Below, in pieces: positions 7,775 through 16,039 of a stretch of DNA of 42,681 nucleotides. The stretch covers positions 1 through 42,681 of the forward strand of contig JACAEK010000037.1 of the NCBI GenBank assembly GCA_013388895.1, given 5' to 3'. A program made the position numbers and the translations under genes. Origin of the DNA: Candidatus Bathyarchaeota archaeon (lineage in GTDB: Archaea > Thermoproteota > Bathyarchaeia > Bathyarchaeales > Bathycorpusculaceae). The notes under the pieces were generated by a model that was given only the letters and a program-made list of their open reading frames with translations, had not been told where the DNA came from and ran no database searches. Position 1 is the stretch's first letter, and the number at the start of each line of letters is the position of its first letter.

Positions 7775-9022
7775 ATGAATATGCAACTAGAAAAACGTCC
7801 AAGACGCAAAGTTCGTCGCTTTTGGTGGCCGCCAAGCCTAATTCTTAGACAAACATTAAGCGCGTTCTATTTAGGTGCATTGTCGCGTTGGCGAGAATTG
7901 CCATATTGGTTTCTCACATACGGGTTTAAGTGTCTTCCAGGAGCAGGGGGCTCCAAAGGCATGGGATGCATAGGATTTCCGGCACATCCTGTTTGGGAGA
8001 TTACTAGTGCTTGCAACCTGCATTGTATTCATTGTCATGCCTCTGGCGGCGAACCAGCACAAGACGAGCTTACAACTGAAGAGGCTAAGTGCATGCTGAA
8101 TCAGTTGGCTGAAATCAGAGAGTTTCGTATGATGGCTTTCACAGGCGGCGAACCACTCGTGCGCAGCGACTTTTTCGAACTTTTGGCTTATTCGAAGGCT
8201 TTAGGCTTCACAAACACTATGGCTACGAACGCCACTCTGATTGACGACGCTGTGGCTGAGCGACTACGACGTTGCGGCGTGGTGATTGCAGCTGTAAGTC
8301 TCGACGGCTTTGACCCAAAAACTCATGATATAGTACGCGGTTTGTCAGGTTCTTTCGAAGCTGCTTTAGAAGGAATACGGGCTCTGCGACGGGCTGGAAT
8401 TCTTCTACACATTAACATCACAGCTATGGAATACAACATGAATCAAATGGAGCAGCTAATGACACTTGTTGACGAACTAGGAGCAGGAATCCTTCTAATG
8501 TACCAATTAGTGCCTGTCGGACGTGGACGAAGCATCAGCAACGTGGCTCTCGACCTTAGCGCTAATGAGCGGCTGATTCGGTTCATGGCAAGGGCTCAAC
8601 ACATGACTAAAGCTATTATGGAGCCAGTAGCTGGTCCTCAATATTGGCCATTCCTACTGCAACGTTGCAAAATTGCAAGCGGGCCACTTCTTCGTTTAGC
8701 GGAAACTGTTTTTCACGGATGCTCAGCCGGACGCGGCTTTGTTTACATCAAACCTAACGGTGAGGTTTGGCCATGTCCCTTCATTGAAGTAAGCTGTGGA
8801 AATGTGCGTGAGGCGCCGTTTTCAGCGGTCTGGGAGAAGTCGCCCATACTGGAAGACTTGCGAAAACGAGAAGAACGTTTGAAAGGGCGCTGCGGCGAGT
8901 GTCAGTATAGAAGATTATGCGGAGGTTGTCGAGGACGTGCTTGGGCTACCACTGGCGACTATCTTGCAGAAGACCCCTCATGCTTTATTCACTCAACAGA
9001 TAAAGATGAAGAATCCACGTAA
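7775..9022 (+). CDS. Radical SAM enzyme with SPASM domain
   Basis: The 415-residue protein carries the radical SAM cluster motif Cys80-x3-Cys84-x2-Cys87 (CNLHCIHC) and the SAM-binding TGGEPLVRSD. A C-terminal SPASM/Twitch region ends in the CxxCx5CxxC pattern (CGECQYRRLCGGC) plus a last Cys, for auxiliary Fe-S clusters. A basic, aromatic N-terminal extension of about 65 residues precedes the core. Relatives include AhbC/AhbD/NirJ (heme), PqqE and peptide maturases. No precursor peptide gene is visible nearby. It starts 4 nt after the UbiA stop, so it is almost certainly cotranscribed, suggesting it modifies the same molecule. The exact reaction is unknown. Confidence 0.85.
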   Translation: MNMQLEKRPRRKVRRFWWPPSLILRQTLSAFYLGALSRWRELPYWFLTYGFKCLPGAGGSKGMGCIGFPAHPVWEITSACNLHCIHCHASGGEPAQDELTTEEAKCMLNQLAEIREFRMMAFTGGEPLVRSDFFELLAYSKALGFTNTMATNATLIDDAVAERLRRCGVVIAAVSLDGFDPKTHDIVRGLSGSFEAALEGIRALRRAGILLHINITAMEYNMNQMEQLMTLVDELGAGILLMYQLVPVGRGRSISNVALDLSANERLIRFMARAQHMTKAIMEPVAGPQYWPFLLQRCKIASGPLLRLAETVFHGCSAGRGFVYIKPNGEVWPCPFIEVSCGNVREAPFSAVWEKSPILEDLRKREERLKGRCGECQYRRLCGGCRGRAWATTGDYLAEDPSCFIHSTDKDEEST

Positions 9023-9084
9023 TACATTGGCTCACGTTAGATTTATCTATCGCAGCAGTAGTTACCGTATGGTCGCGACGACAA

Positions 9085-9951
9085 ATGAACGGAACTTTAG
9101 ATATCACTTCTCTGAACGCCTTTAAAGTCAAGATTGACAATTACCGCGTCAAAATTGACAACGCTATATTTACTGAACTAAATCAGCGCAAAAGCTCCTC
9201 ATTTTATAAGCCTCTCATGAAAGCATTGAAAGTCGGAAAACGTCTACGACCAATAATGCTCATCCTCTCATTTGAAAGCTTAAGCAAGCGAAAAATGAAT
9301 CCGTTTCCTGCAGCAGTTGCAGTGGAGCTTGCGCACACTGAATCCCTCATACATGACGATGTCATCGACAGAGATTTTCTAAGAAGAGGCACAGCCACTT
9401 TTTGTGCCTCTTATGGCAATGAAATGGCTTTGTTAAGTGCAGATTTCATTCTCTCAATGATTCTTGACATAACAGCAAGATATACAGATCCAAGAATTGC
9501 TCATGCTTTAGCGTTTGCTACTTCTGAAATGTGCGAAGGTGAACTTAAGGAAGTATTGGCTTACAAGAACAAACAAAAGCTGAGCAAGAACGGATATATC
9601 GAGATTATATCAAAAAAGACTGCTTCTCTTTTCGAGGCTTCCACTGCGATTGGCGCCATAATCGCTGGAGCGGAGGAAGACGAAATAGAGGCATTGTCAG
9701 ACTATGGTAGACTCATTGGAATAGCCTATCAGATTCAAGACGACATCAAAGATTTAGGGAAAACCACTGCAATTAACCTGTTGAAATTTTTAGATGCAGA
9801 CTCGGAGAAAATCAAAACCTTACATGCCTTGTCCAACTCATATACCCATGAAGCAAAGAACAAACTTGAGAAATTACGAGTAAGCAAAGCTAAGGACCTA
9901 CTTATTGAATTTGCCGATTTCGTCGCTTCGCCTGCAATTATTCGAATTTGA
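9085..9951 (+). CDS. Short polyprenyl diphosphate synthase
   Basis: The 288-residue protein has both Asp-rich motifs of trans-isoprenyl diphosphate synthases: DDVID at residues 91-95 with RRG following at 100-102, and DDIKD near 220. GKRLRP at residues 51-56 binds isopentenyl diphosphate. The enzyme condenses IPP with allylic diphosphates. It is about 30-60 residues shorter than typical GGPP synthases, mainly at the C-terminus, so it may be a specialised paralogue rather than the archaeal lipid enzyme. It lies 62 nt after the radical SAM gene and could supply the chain used by the UbiA enzyme. The ribosome binding site is weak, so the start is uncertain by a few codons. Confidence 0.85.
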   Translation: MNGTLDITSLNAFKVKIDNYRVKIDNAIFTELNQRKSSSFYKPLMKALKVGKRLRPIMLILSFESLSKRKMNPFPAAVAVELAHTESLIHDDVIDRDFLRRGTATFCASYGNEMALLSADFILSMILDITARYTDPRIAHALAFATSEMCEGELKEVLAYKNKQKLSKNGYIEIISKKTASLFEASTAIGAIIAGAEEDEIEALSDYGRLIGIAYQIQDDIKDLGKTTAINLLKFLDADSEKIKTLHALSNSYTHEAKNKLEKLRVSKAKDLLIEFADFVASPAIIRI

Positions 9952-10098
9952 ACTATTGTTAAGATGCTAATTTGTATTCTGAATCTGACTTTAAAATATA
10001 GAAAATCCATACTGCAAATTCATACACCTTAAATCTCTTCCACGTTAAAAACTGTTTCATGTCAAAAGGCGAAAGTCGTCGAGAAGGTTATTGATCAG

Positions 10099-10254
10099 AT
10101 GAGCAATAGGAAATATTACTGCGTCATTGAGGTGAAGGTTCCATGCGGTCCAGAAGGCTGGCAAATGGTAGTGAACGACAAAATGCGGCATACGCTTGAC
10201 AGGCTTAAAGTTGCCGTGGAAGAGTTAGGCGGCAGAGTCTTCATCAGATATTGA
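10099..10254 (+). CDS. Small 51-residue hypothetical protein
   Basis: The frame encodes 51 residues beginning MSNRKYYCVIEV and ending LGGRVFIRY. It has an alternating hydrophobic pattern typical of a small beta-alpha-beta protein, and two Cys residues (8 and 16). The codon pattern looks protein-like, and the frame stays open from 10033, but there is no start codon before 10099 and the upstream GAGAAGGT is about 12 nt away. It overlaps the 3' end of the convergent macro-domain gene by 30 nt. The family is not recognised. Confidence 0.4.
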   Translation: MSNRKYYCVIEVKVPCGPEGWQMVVNDKMRHTLDRLKVAVEELGGRVFIRY

Positions 10255-10815
10255 AAACCCAAAAACTTCCTTGGCAACTTTCCGATAAATTTCAAAGTCA
10301 TGCGCCGAAAACAAGACAAACACTACTGTTTCAAGCTTGTCCACTTTCTCCAGAAAATCCTTCACAGTTTCTGTGGCTATGCGACTTGCTTCCCTTATTG
10401 GATATCCGTAAGCACCCGTGCTTATCGACGGAAAAGCTATTGTTTTCAACTTTTCAGAAACTGCCAATCTTAACGAGTTTTTGTAGGCTTCTGCCAGAAG
10501 CTCTGGTTCACCACGGTTTCCACCTTGCCAAACTGGTCCAACAGTGTGAATGACATGTCTAGCCTTCAAGTTTCCTCCAGAAGTGATGACAGCTTTTCCA
10601 GTTGGGAGACCATTACGCCATTCTGTCGCCCTTATGTGTTTGCATTCTTCAAGAATTTTTGGTCCGCCTTTGCGGTGTATTGCGCCGTCTACGCCACCGC
10701 CTCCCATGAGCGATGGATTTGCAGCGTTTACTATGGCGTCTGTTTCCATGTCGGTCAGGTCACCTTGAATTAGGCAGATTCTTGTCTTGCCTATAGGAAA
10801 TTCTTTAGTATTCAT
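10225..10815 (-). CDS. Macro-domain ADP-ribose hydrolase
   Basis: The 196-residue protein is a single macro domain of the YmdB/MacroD type. Hallmarks are IQGDLTDMETDAIVNAAN at the N-terminus, the GGGGVDGAIH loop, and STGAYGYPI in the phosphate-binding loop. Such enzymes hydrolyse O-acetyl-ADP-ribose or mono-ADP-ribose on proteins or nucleic acids. The ATG at 10815 has AGGAGGG upstream and overlaps the Tsr3-like stop by 4 nt (ATGA), so the two are translationally coupled. It is the third gene of an operon with the Nnr and Tsr3-like genes. The pairing with NAD(P)HX repair suggests a shared link to NAD-derived metabolites, which is an inference. Confidence 0.9.
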   Translation of the reverse strand: MNTKEFPIGKTRICLIQGDLTDMETDAIVNAANPSLMGGGGVDGAIHRKGGPKILEECKHIRATEWRNGLPTGKAVITSGGNLKARHVIHTVGPVWQGGNRGEPELLAEAYKNSLRLAVSEKLKTIAFPSISTGAYGYPIREASRIATETVKDFLEKVDKLETVVFVLFSAHDFEIYRKVAKEVFGFSISDEDSAA

Positions 10816-11363
10816 TGTTTTCCCTCCTTCTGTTGCCTAGTCTGTAATTTTTCCATGAAAAGTTTCTGCATCTCTATTACTTCTGTGCTGTTTCTTGTTT
10901 TTGAGTAGCCTTCCAGTCTTTCATGGTTTAGGTCAATGAATGTTTGTCCCCACTTGAAAATGGAAAGCAGTTTGTATGCTTCTTCCTTTAAACCAGCGAT
11001 GTACAAAGCAGATGCTAAGGCTTCAACAGTGCTAAGTTTGGTAGGTTTTGCGAAATTAACTGGGTTTCCGGCAACTAGATACGGTAGGCATCTGGCTGTT
11101 CCCCTTACACTCTTAAGCAAAGCGTTTTCAGCGTGCTCCCAACTGAAATCTAATGCGGTTAACCCGAAATTTTCGATGCGTTCCTTATCGGCTGGTGAAA
11201 AGGCAATTTCTGAAAGCGGATTCAGTACAACTGCTCTTTTGGGCAAAAATTTAATCTGATGTACTAATCGCACTAGTCCATGACGTTTTAGCTTTAAAGC
11301 TGTACATTTTTTGGGGTCACATTGTCTAGCATGATAAACAACGATTCTAACCTGTTTTTGCAC
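10812..11363 (-). CDS. Tsr3-type rRNA aminocarboxypropyltransferase (DUF367)
   Basis: The 183-residue protein matches the Tsr3 family, which transfers the 3-amino-3-carboxypropyl group of SAM to a hypermodified position in small-subunit rRNA. Family landmarks are the N-terminal YHARQCDPKKCTALKL, VVLNPLSE, LDFSWEHAE, and RCLPYLVAGNPVNF followed by LSTVEALASALYI. The start is GTG 11363, with GGTG 9 nt upstream. It overlaps the end of the Nnr gene by 17 nt and the macro-domain start by 4 nt, a tightly packed operon. Length is normal for the archaeal family. Confidence 0.9.
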   Translation of the reverse strand: MQKQVRIVVYHARQCDPKKCTALKLKRHGLVRLVHQIKFLPKRAVVLNPLSEIAFSPADKERIENFGLTALDFSWEHAENALLKSVRGTARCLPYLVAGNPVNFAKPTKLSTVEALASALYIAGLKEEAYKLLSIFKWGQTFIDLNHERLEGYSKTRNSTEVIEMQKLFMEKLQTRQQKEGKQ

Positions 11364-12879
11364 TTGCGATGCGCACCTTCCCGTGACTCATTGGGTCATT
11401 TAGGACTTTGGGAATCCAATGCATAAGATCTGAGGAAACCATGTGATAGCCCTTTTCTGCGAATACAAAGTCTCCAGCTGCACCATTGACAAAAGCTCCA
11501 GCAACAGCAGCCTCAAACGGGTCTATACATTGAGCGAGGAAGGCAGCAACAATTCCAGAAAGTATGTCGCCTGTTCCACCCACTGTCATGCCTGGGTTAC
11601 CTGTAAAATTGAGTTTGAATCGTTTTTCGTCTGCAATTATGTCCACTGCTCCCTTCAGAAGGACTGTTGCGCCTAGCTTAGCCGCTGTCTTTTGCACTTC
11701 TGAAGCTTTTTCGTTCAAGTCTTCTGGCGTTTTCTTGCCCGTGAGTATGGCGTATTCTTCAGCGTGAGGCGTCAGCACTAAGGGAGTGTTCAGTTTTCTC
11801 TTGAATTCTGCAAAGGCTTTCAAGCCGTCTGCATCAAGAAGCAACGGTTTTGCTGCGCTTTCAACTGCCTCAATTACGGCTTTGACGGCTTCTTTGGTTT
11901 CTGTGTGCAAGCCAAGACCAGGTCCCAAGGCAACTGCGTTAGCTGCTTCAATGTAGTTTTTCAAAGCTGAGACGTTGCTAATGTTTAGATGTTTTCCTTC
12001 AAGTTTTATGGTGATTAGGTCAGGTGACATGGAAGAGACGGCATAAGCAGTCTTTTCTGGAGCAGCAACATAAGCCAAGTCAACACCTGTTCGAAGCGCA
12101 GCTAAAGCCACAAAAGCTGGCGCACCAGAGAAAGTTTCGCTTCCACCAACGACTAGCAAACGTCCAAAATCTCCTTTATGAGATTCAGAAGGGCGAGGCT
12201 TTGTGACTAATTGAACGTCTCCTGGACCTGCAAGTCTTTCGAATTCTTTTGGTATGCCTATGTCTTTGACGGTTAGCTTGCCGATGTATTCTTGTGCTTT
12301 CTCGATGCCTTGTTTTGTTTTGTGGAAAGTTATTGTCAGATTTGCTCTTACTGCTTCGCCTAAAACTTCTCCCGTGTCTGCATCAATACCCGTAGGCACG
12401 TCAACTGCCACTTTGAAAGCATTCACAGAATTTATTTTTTTCACCAACTGCAAGATTGGCGGTCTCAATTTTCCTTTTGTGCCTGTTCCAAGCAATGCGT
12501 CTAGGACTATGTCTGCTTTTACTTCGGGAATGAGCGTGCTGTCATAAACCTCATGGATTGGAATTGTTTGCCGTAAAGCTTCTAATGGTTTCCAATTCGC
12601 CAAAGCCGCATCATCCATGATGTCTTGGGCTTTTCCAGCGAGAATGACTGTAACCCTAAAACCCATTGTGGACAAGTGTCGAGCTGCAACAAAACCGTCG
12701 CCGCCGTTTCCGCCTAACCCACAAAAAATTGCGATTGACTTGTCTGGTTTGAAGCGTGAAGCTATTTCCACTGCCGTGTTGCCTCCAGCATTCTCCATCA
12801 ACTGAACCCTAGAAACACCAAAATATTCAGCGTTAAACTCTAGAGCACGCATCTCACGGCTTGTAATAACTTCTGACAT
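11347..12879 (-). CDS. nnr: Bifunctional NAD(P)HX epimerase/dehydratase Nnr
   Basis: The 510-residue fusion protein repairs hydrated NADH and NADPH. The N-terminal half (about 1-220) is the NnrE/YjeF epimerase with FCGLGGNGGDGFVAARHL. The C-terminal half (about 230-500) is the ADP-dependent dehydratase NnrD of the ribokinase-like fold, with LLLDADGLKAF and GNPGMTVGGTGDILSGIVAA as the nucleotide and catalytic segments. Both halves look intact. It is the first gene of the minus-strand operon with the Tsr3-like and macro-domain genes. The ribosome binding site before ATG 12879 is weak. Confidence 0.95.
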   Translation of the reverse strand: MSEVITSREMRALEFNAEYFGVSRVQLMENAGGNTAVEIASRFKPDKSIAIFCGLGGNGGDGFVAARHLSTMGFRVTVILAGKAQDIMDDAALANWKPLEALRQTIPIHEVYDSTLIPEVKADIVLDALLGTGTKGKLRPPILQLVKKINSVNAFKVAVDVPTGIDADTGEVLGEAVRANLTITFHKTKQGIEKAQEYIGKLTVKDIGIPKEFERLAGPGDVQLVTKPRPSESHKGDFGRLLVVGGSETFSGAPAFVALAALRTGVDLAYVAAPEKTAYAVSSMSPDLITIKLEGKHLNISNVSALKNYIEAANAVALGPGLGLHTETKEAVKAVIEAVESAAKPLLLDADGLKAFAEFKRKLNTPLVLTPHAEEYAILTGKKTPEDLNEKASEVQKTAAKLGATVLLKGAVDIIADEKRFKLNFTGNPGMTVGGTGDILSGIVAAFLAQCIDPFEAAVAGAFVNGAAGDFVFAEKGYHMVSSDLMHWIPKVLNDPMSHGKVRIASAKTG

Positions 12880-13130
12880 GTTTAGAACCCAATAGTTATT
12901 ACGTTAAACAAAAGATAAGAGTATTCTTCCAGAGTTGAAGTCTCCTTGTTATATGCCCCTATAATTTCAAGTGAACTAGAGCCATCAAGTTTATAGAACC
13001 TTCTTCATTGCGCGGTGTCTTGAATATTGACTCTTTACCCAATATGGCTCTCTGAGCACAATGTCTTACAAGGAATTTATAGAACTTAATGTTTTCTTTG
13101 TTAAGGGAATAGATTTTAGCAGAGAATTGG

Positions 13131-13418
13131 GTGAAATACGATGGAAACAGACGTGAAAAAGAGAATCAAATGAGTAGAACTGCAGCCTTAAGAAGAGAGG
13201 TTGAGCACAAATTTCTAACTCTGCTGAAACATAGTATCCGTTTATCGATTACATATCACAGACAAAAAGGAAAGTCTGATGCGGTCAATATAATCGGCGG
13301 CATAGCTGATGCCCTAAATGGGATAGCATACGATGATGATAGTCAAATAACCCAGATAAACTATCAAGAAACAAAAGGAAGCTTTGATGAGTATACAATA
13401 ATTGTAGAAGAGGTGTAA
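13131..13418 (+). CDS. Degenerate RusA-like Holliday junction resolvase
   Basis: The 95-residue frame contains the RusA family core, NIIGGIADALNGIAYDDDSQI, followed by a C-terminal strand. RusA enzymes cut Holliday junctions using Asp residues in a D-x-D-N motif plus a Lys a few residues on. Here the segment reads SDAVNIIGG, so the second Asp is Val and the Lys position is Gly, which predicts loss of catalysis. The N-terminal third is missing. A frame at 13061-13156 encoding 31 residues (starting MSYKEFIELNVFFVKG) resembles that missing strand but is out of register, so the locus may be a frameshifted pseudogene. Possible starts are GTG 13131 and ATG 13170. Confidence 0.5.
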   Translation: MKYDGNRREKENQMSRTAALRREVEHKFLTLLKHSIRLSITYHRQKGKSDAVNIIGGIADALNGIAYDDDSQITQINYQETKGSFDEYTIIVEEV

Positions 13419-13594
13419 ATGTCCAGTTTTCAGAGTTTAGGGTTAGTATTAGCGCATGTCTAAATGCGCTAAGTCTCCCCCTACATCTCCTAATAGATAT
13501 ATCTAGTGGTGTTGCACGCACGCAAAACCTCTTCTGACGTAGCAAAATATTTTAATGTAAACAAGGCAACAGTAAGGAGTGAGGAGACAATAAA

Positions 13595-13834
13595 ATGCCT
13601 ACAGCATTCGTGTTAGTAAATACCGAAATAGGCTCAGAAGCAGACGTGCTAAAAGACCTTAAGAAAGTTGAAGGCGTAGAAGAGGCTTACGCTGTCTACG
13701 GCGTTTACGACATCGTTGCAAGAGTAAAAGCAGACACAATGGACAAGCTTAAAGAAATCGTAACTTGGCGTGTCAGAAGACTTGACAAGGTCCGGTCAAC
13801 ATTAACCATGATAGTGGTCGAAGAAACAAAATAG
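13595..13834 (+). CDS. Stand-alone Lrp/AsnC ligand-binding (RAM) domain protein
   Basis: The 79-residue protein is a single RAM (ACT-like) domain without the helix-turn-helix of full Lrp regulators. It begins MPTAFVLVNTEIGSEADVL and has the family's GVYDIVARVKADT strand. Such small proteins form oligomers that sense amino acids and may pair with full Lrp proteins. Its own ATG has GAGGAG about 9 nt upstream. A TATA-like ATATTTTAAT at about 13542-13551 gives a normal promoter distance. Length is typical for the archaeal stand-alone family. Confidence 0.9.
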   Translation: MPTAFVLVNTEIGSEADVLKDLKKVEGVEEAYAVYGVYDIVARVKADTMDKLKEIVTWRVRRLDKVRSTLTMIVVEETK

Positions 13835-13928
13835 CACACGCTTCCTCCCTTTTTATTCCATATTAATTAACCACTTCTGTCACCTACATTCCAATCCGTA
13901 ACACATTAAAAAAACGAGTCAGCAATCC

Positions 13929-15266
13929 ATGACCATGAAAACTATGCACATAGGATTAGACGACACAGATTCAACAAGAAAAGGATGCACAACATACGTT
14001 GCCGCCTTACTCATAGAAAAACTCGAAAAACTAGGTGCCCGTTTCACTGATTATCCTAATCTGATACGGCTGAATCCTAACGTGCCATGGAAAACCCGCG
14101 GAAACGGCGCCCTAGCCATAAGAATCCAACACGACGAAAGCGTTGAAGAAAGAATCAAAGAAACTGTCATAAGCACAGTCGAAGAACATTCTGACCTGGA
14201 ATTTAGAGGCACAGACCCAGGCATAATCTTCTTTAAAGAAACTGAAATTCCAGAAGAAGTCAAAATTTTCGCTAAAAACACGATTACTGGAGTTGTTACT
14301 CTCAAAGAAGCATTAAAACTTGTTAAGAAGTTTAAGGCTGAAGCCGTAGGATTCAAGAGTGGACGGGGAATCATCGGCAGTTTAGCGGCTGTCGGCGAAA
14401 CTCTTGTAGAGGATTACACGTTTGAAATCATTGCTTACAGAACTCCAGGAAACTATGGTCTGAAAAGAAAAGTGGATGCTGCTTCAGTTTTTGAAATGGA
14501 TAAGATTACTGAGCCGTACACGTTTAACAATGTTGACATGGAGAAAGGCAGAATCATAATTACGCCACGTGGACCCGACCCTATTCTCTTCGGCGTCAGA
14601 GGCGAAAGTCCCGAAATTGTAAAAAAGGCATTTGAAATTGTAAAACCACTGGAACCCGTGGAAAGGTGGGTTATTTTTCGCACAAATCATGGAACAGACG
14701 CTCATCTGAAGAAAGTTGACAAACTAAACCAAGTAAAACCGTATAACCCAGTAATTGCGGCGGGCATAGTTTCGGCAAATCCAGAGATTATTCCTAGACG
14801 CCACGTAATTTTCTCAATCAAAGATGAAAGTGGCGAGGTGGATTGTGCCGCTTACGAGCCAACAGGCGCTCTGCGCAAAATTGCAAGGAAATTAATCATA
14901 GGCGATCATGTGGAAGTTTATGGCGGCGTTCGCAAAGCTTCTAAGAATAATCCTTTAACAATAAATCTTGAAAAGACACGCTTGCTAAAACTTGCACCAA
15001 AAATCGCATATCAAAACCCTGCTTGTCTAAAGTGTGGTAAACGTTTGAAATCTATGGGGAAAGGTCAAGGTTTCAGATGTGAAAAATGCGGTTCGAGATA
15101 TCTAAATCTTGGAAAAGTTGAAGTTAAGTTAAAACGTGACATTAAGAAGGGGCTTTATATAACTTCTACAAGGTCTCAGCGGCATCTGACTAAGCCGTTT
15201 AGGCGTTATGGGATGGAGAAACATCACGTGCCAGCTAAGCTTATTAGTGAATGGTATTCTCACTAG
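13929..15266 (+). CDS. tiaS: tRNA(Ile2) agmatinyl-cytidine synthetase TiaS
   Basis: The 445-residue enzyme converts cytidine 34 of the tRNA(Ile2) wobble position to agmatidine using ATP and agmatine, letting archaea read AUA codons. The N-terminal catalytic part starts with HIGLDDTDSTRKGCTTY (the kinase-like DDTDS motif). An OB-fold (about 285-365) follows, and a zinc ribbon near the C-terminus has paired CxxC motifs (CLKCGKRL and CEKCGS). Length is normal. The true start could be any of three close ATGs (13929, 13935, 13944). A TATA-like stretch near 13905-13912 and no ribosome binding site suggest a leaderless mRNA starting near 13935. The 3' end overlaps the convergent small gene by 4 nt. 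Confidence 0.93.
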   Translation: MTMKTMHIGLDDTDSTRKGCTTYVAALLIEKLEKLGARFTDYPNLIRLNPNVPWKTRGNGALAIRIQHDESVEERIKETVISTVEEHSDLEFRGTDPGIIFFKETEIPEEVKIFAKNTITGVVTLKEALKLVKKFKAEAVGFKSGRGIIGSLAAVGETLVEDYTFEIIAYRTPGNYGLKRKVDAASVFEMDKITEPYTFNNVDMEKGRIIITPRGPDPILFGVRGESPEIVKKAFEIVKPLEPVERWVIFRTNHGTDAHLKKVDKLNQVKPYNPVIAAGIVSANPEIIPRRHVIFSIKDESGEVDCAAYEPTGALRKIARKLIIGDHVEVYGGVRKASKNNPLTINLEKTRLLKLAPKIAYQNPACLKCGKRLKSMGKGQGFRCEKCGSRYLNLGKVEVKLKRDIKKGLYITSTRSQRHLTKPFRRYGMEKHHVPAKLISEWYSH

Positions 15267-15517
15267 CCTTCTTTTGGTTCGTTTGCTTTGAAGATTTCGC
15301 AAAGCATCTGGTATAATTCTTCGCCACCTTCCACCTTTGAGAACAAGTCTTTTTCGGCTTTGAGAAGCCTTCCCATAGTTTGATATGTTTCTCGCCATTC
15401 TAATTCTCGCCACATCATGCGATAGTGCTTCGTTTCAATCCAAGCTCTGAAAACTAAAACTGCAAACATTGCGATTGTAATTGCAAGATTCAGTATGTAT
15501 ATGTCTAGTAATTCCGT
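15263..15517 (-). CDS. Small single-pass membrane protein with apparent ACG start
   Basis: From ACG 15517 the frame encodes 84 residues: a transmembrane helix (ELLDIYILNLAITIAMFAVL and onward, about residues 2-26), then a charged cytoplasmic helix ending EPKEG. The first ATG, at 15469, would start inside the helix and cut it in half. A perfect GGAGGTGA at 15531-15524 ends 6 nt before ACG, and the codon before that site is a stop (TGA 15526-15524), so no upstream start exists. Either ACG is used, or an ATG was mutated or misread. It is divergent from the FUN14 gene. The family is unknown. Confidence 0.6.
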   Translation of the reverse strand, partial: TELLDIYILNLAITIAMFAVLVFRAWIETKHYRMMWRELEWRETYQTMGRLLKAEKDLFSKVEGGEELYQMLCEIFKANEPKEG

Positions 15518-15615
15518 AGCTCTTCACCTCCTGACTACCGAATATTTCTCTTATTTTAGGGACGAATGCATTTAAATCAAGCTTTTCGTTTGCATATCAA
15601 AATAGAAGGGTTAGA

Positions 15616-15924
15616 ATGAGTGAATTAATCTCGCCGCTTATCTATCAGCTTGGCGTTGGCGGAATAGGCGGCCTCATAGTCGGATTCACCATCAAAAAAA
15701 TCAGCAAGCTCATACTGTTTTTGATAGGCTTATTTCTGATTTTTCTTCTCTATTTGGGCACAAGCGGAGTAATCAGCATAAACTATGACGAGCTTTGGGA
15801 AGCATTAGCTGGTTTGTTCAATTTTGCTGGTCAAGCAGCTTCGTGGCTTATTGGCATAATCTCTCTTCTGCCATTTGTAGGAAGCTTCTTCGTCGGCTTT
15901 CTGTTCGGCTTCAAACTAGGCTAA
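15616..15924 (+). CDS. FUN14-family membrane protein
   Basis: The 102-residue protein has about three or four hydrophobic helices rich in Gly. It opens with GVGGIGGLIVGFTIKKISKL, the Gly-rich first helix and basic turn characteristic of archaeal FUN14-domain proteins. It probably sits in the cytoplasmic membrane; the archaeal function is not known. The last helix (FVGSFFVGFLFGFKLG) is also typical. It is divergent from the small membrane protein on the other strand and upstream of alaS. Confidence 0.75.
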   Translation: MSELISPLIYQLGVGGIGGLIVGFTIKKISKLILFLIGLFLIFLLYLGTSGVISINYDELWEALAGLFNFAGQAASWLIGIISLLPFVGSFFVGFLFGFKLG

Positions 15925-16039
15925 GAGACAAGAGAACTGGGCTTTATGTTTAAGTATAAATAGCAAAATGGTTTAAATGAATGTGACTCATTAAACCCTT
16001 GAAAAATTCACAATCACACCTATTGGAGCGTCTAAAGAG

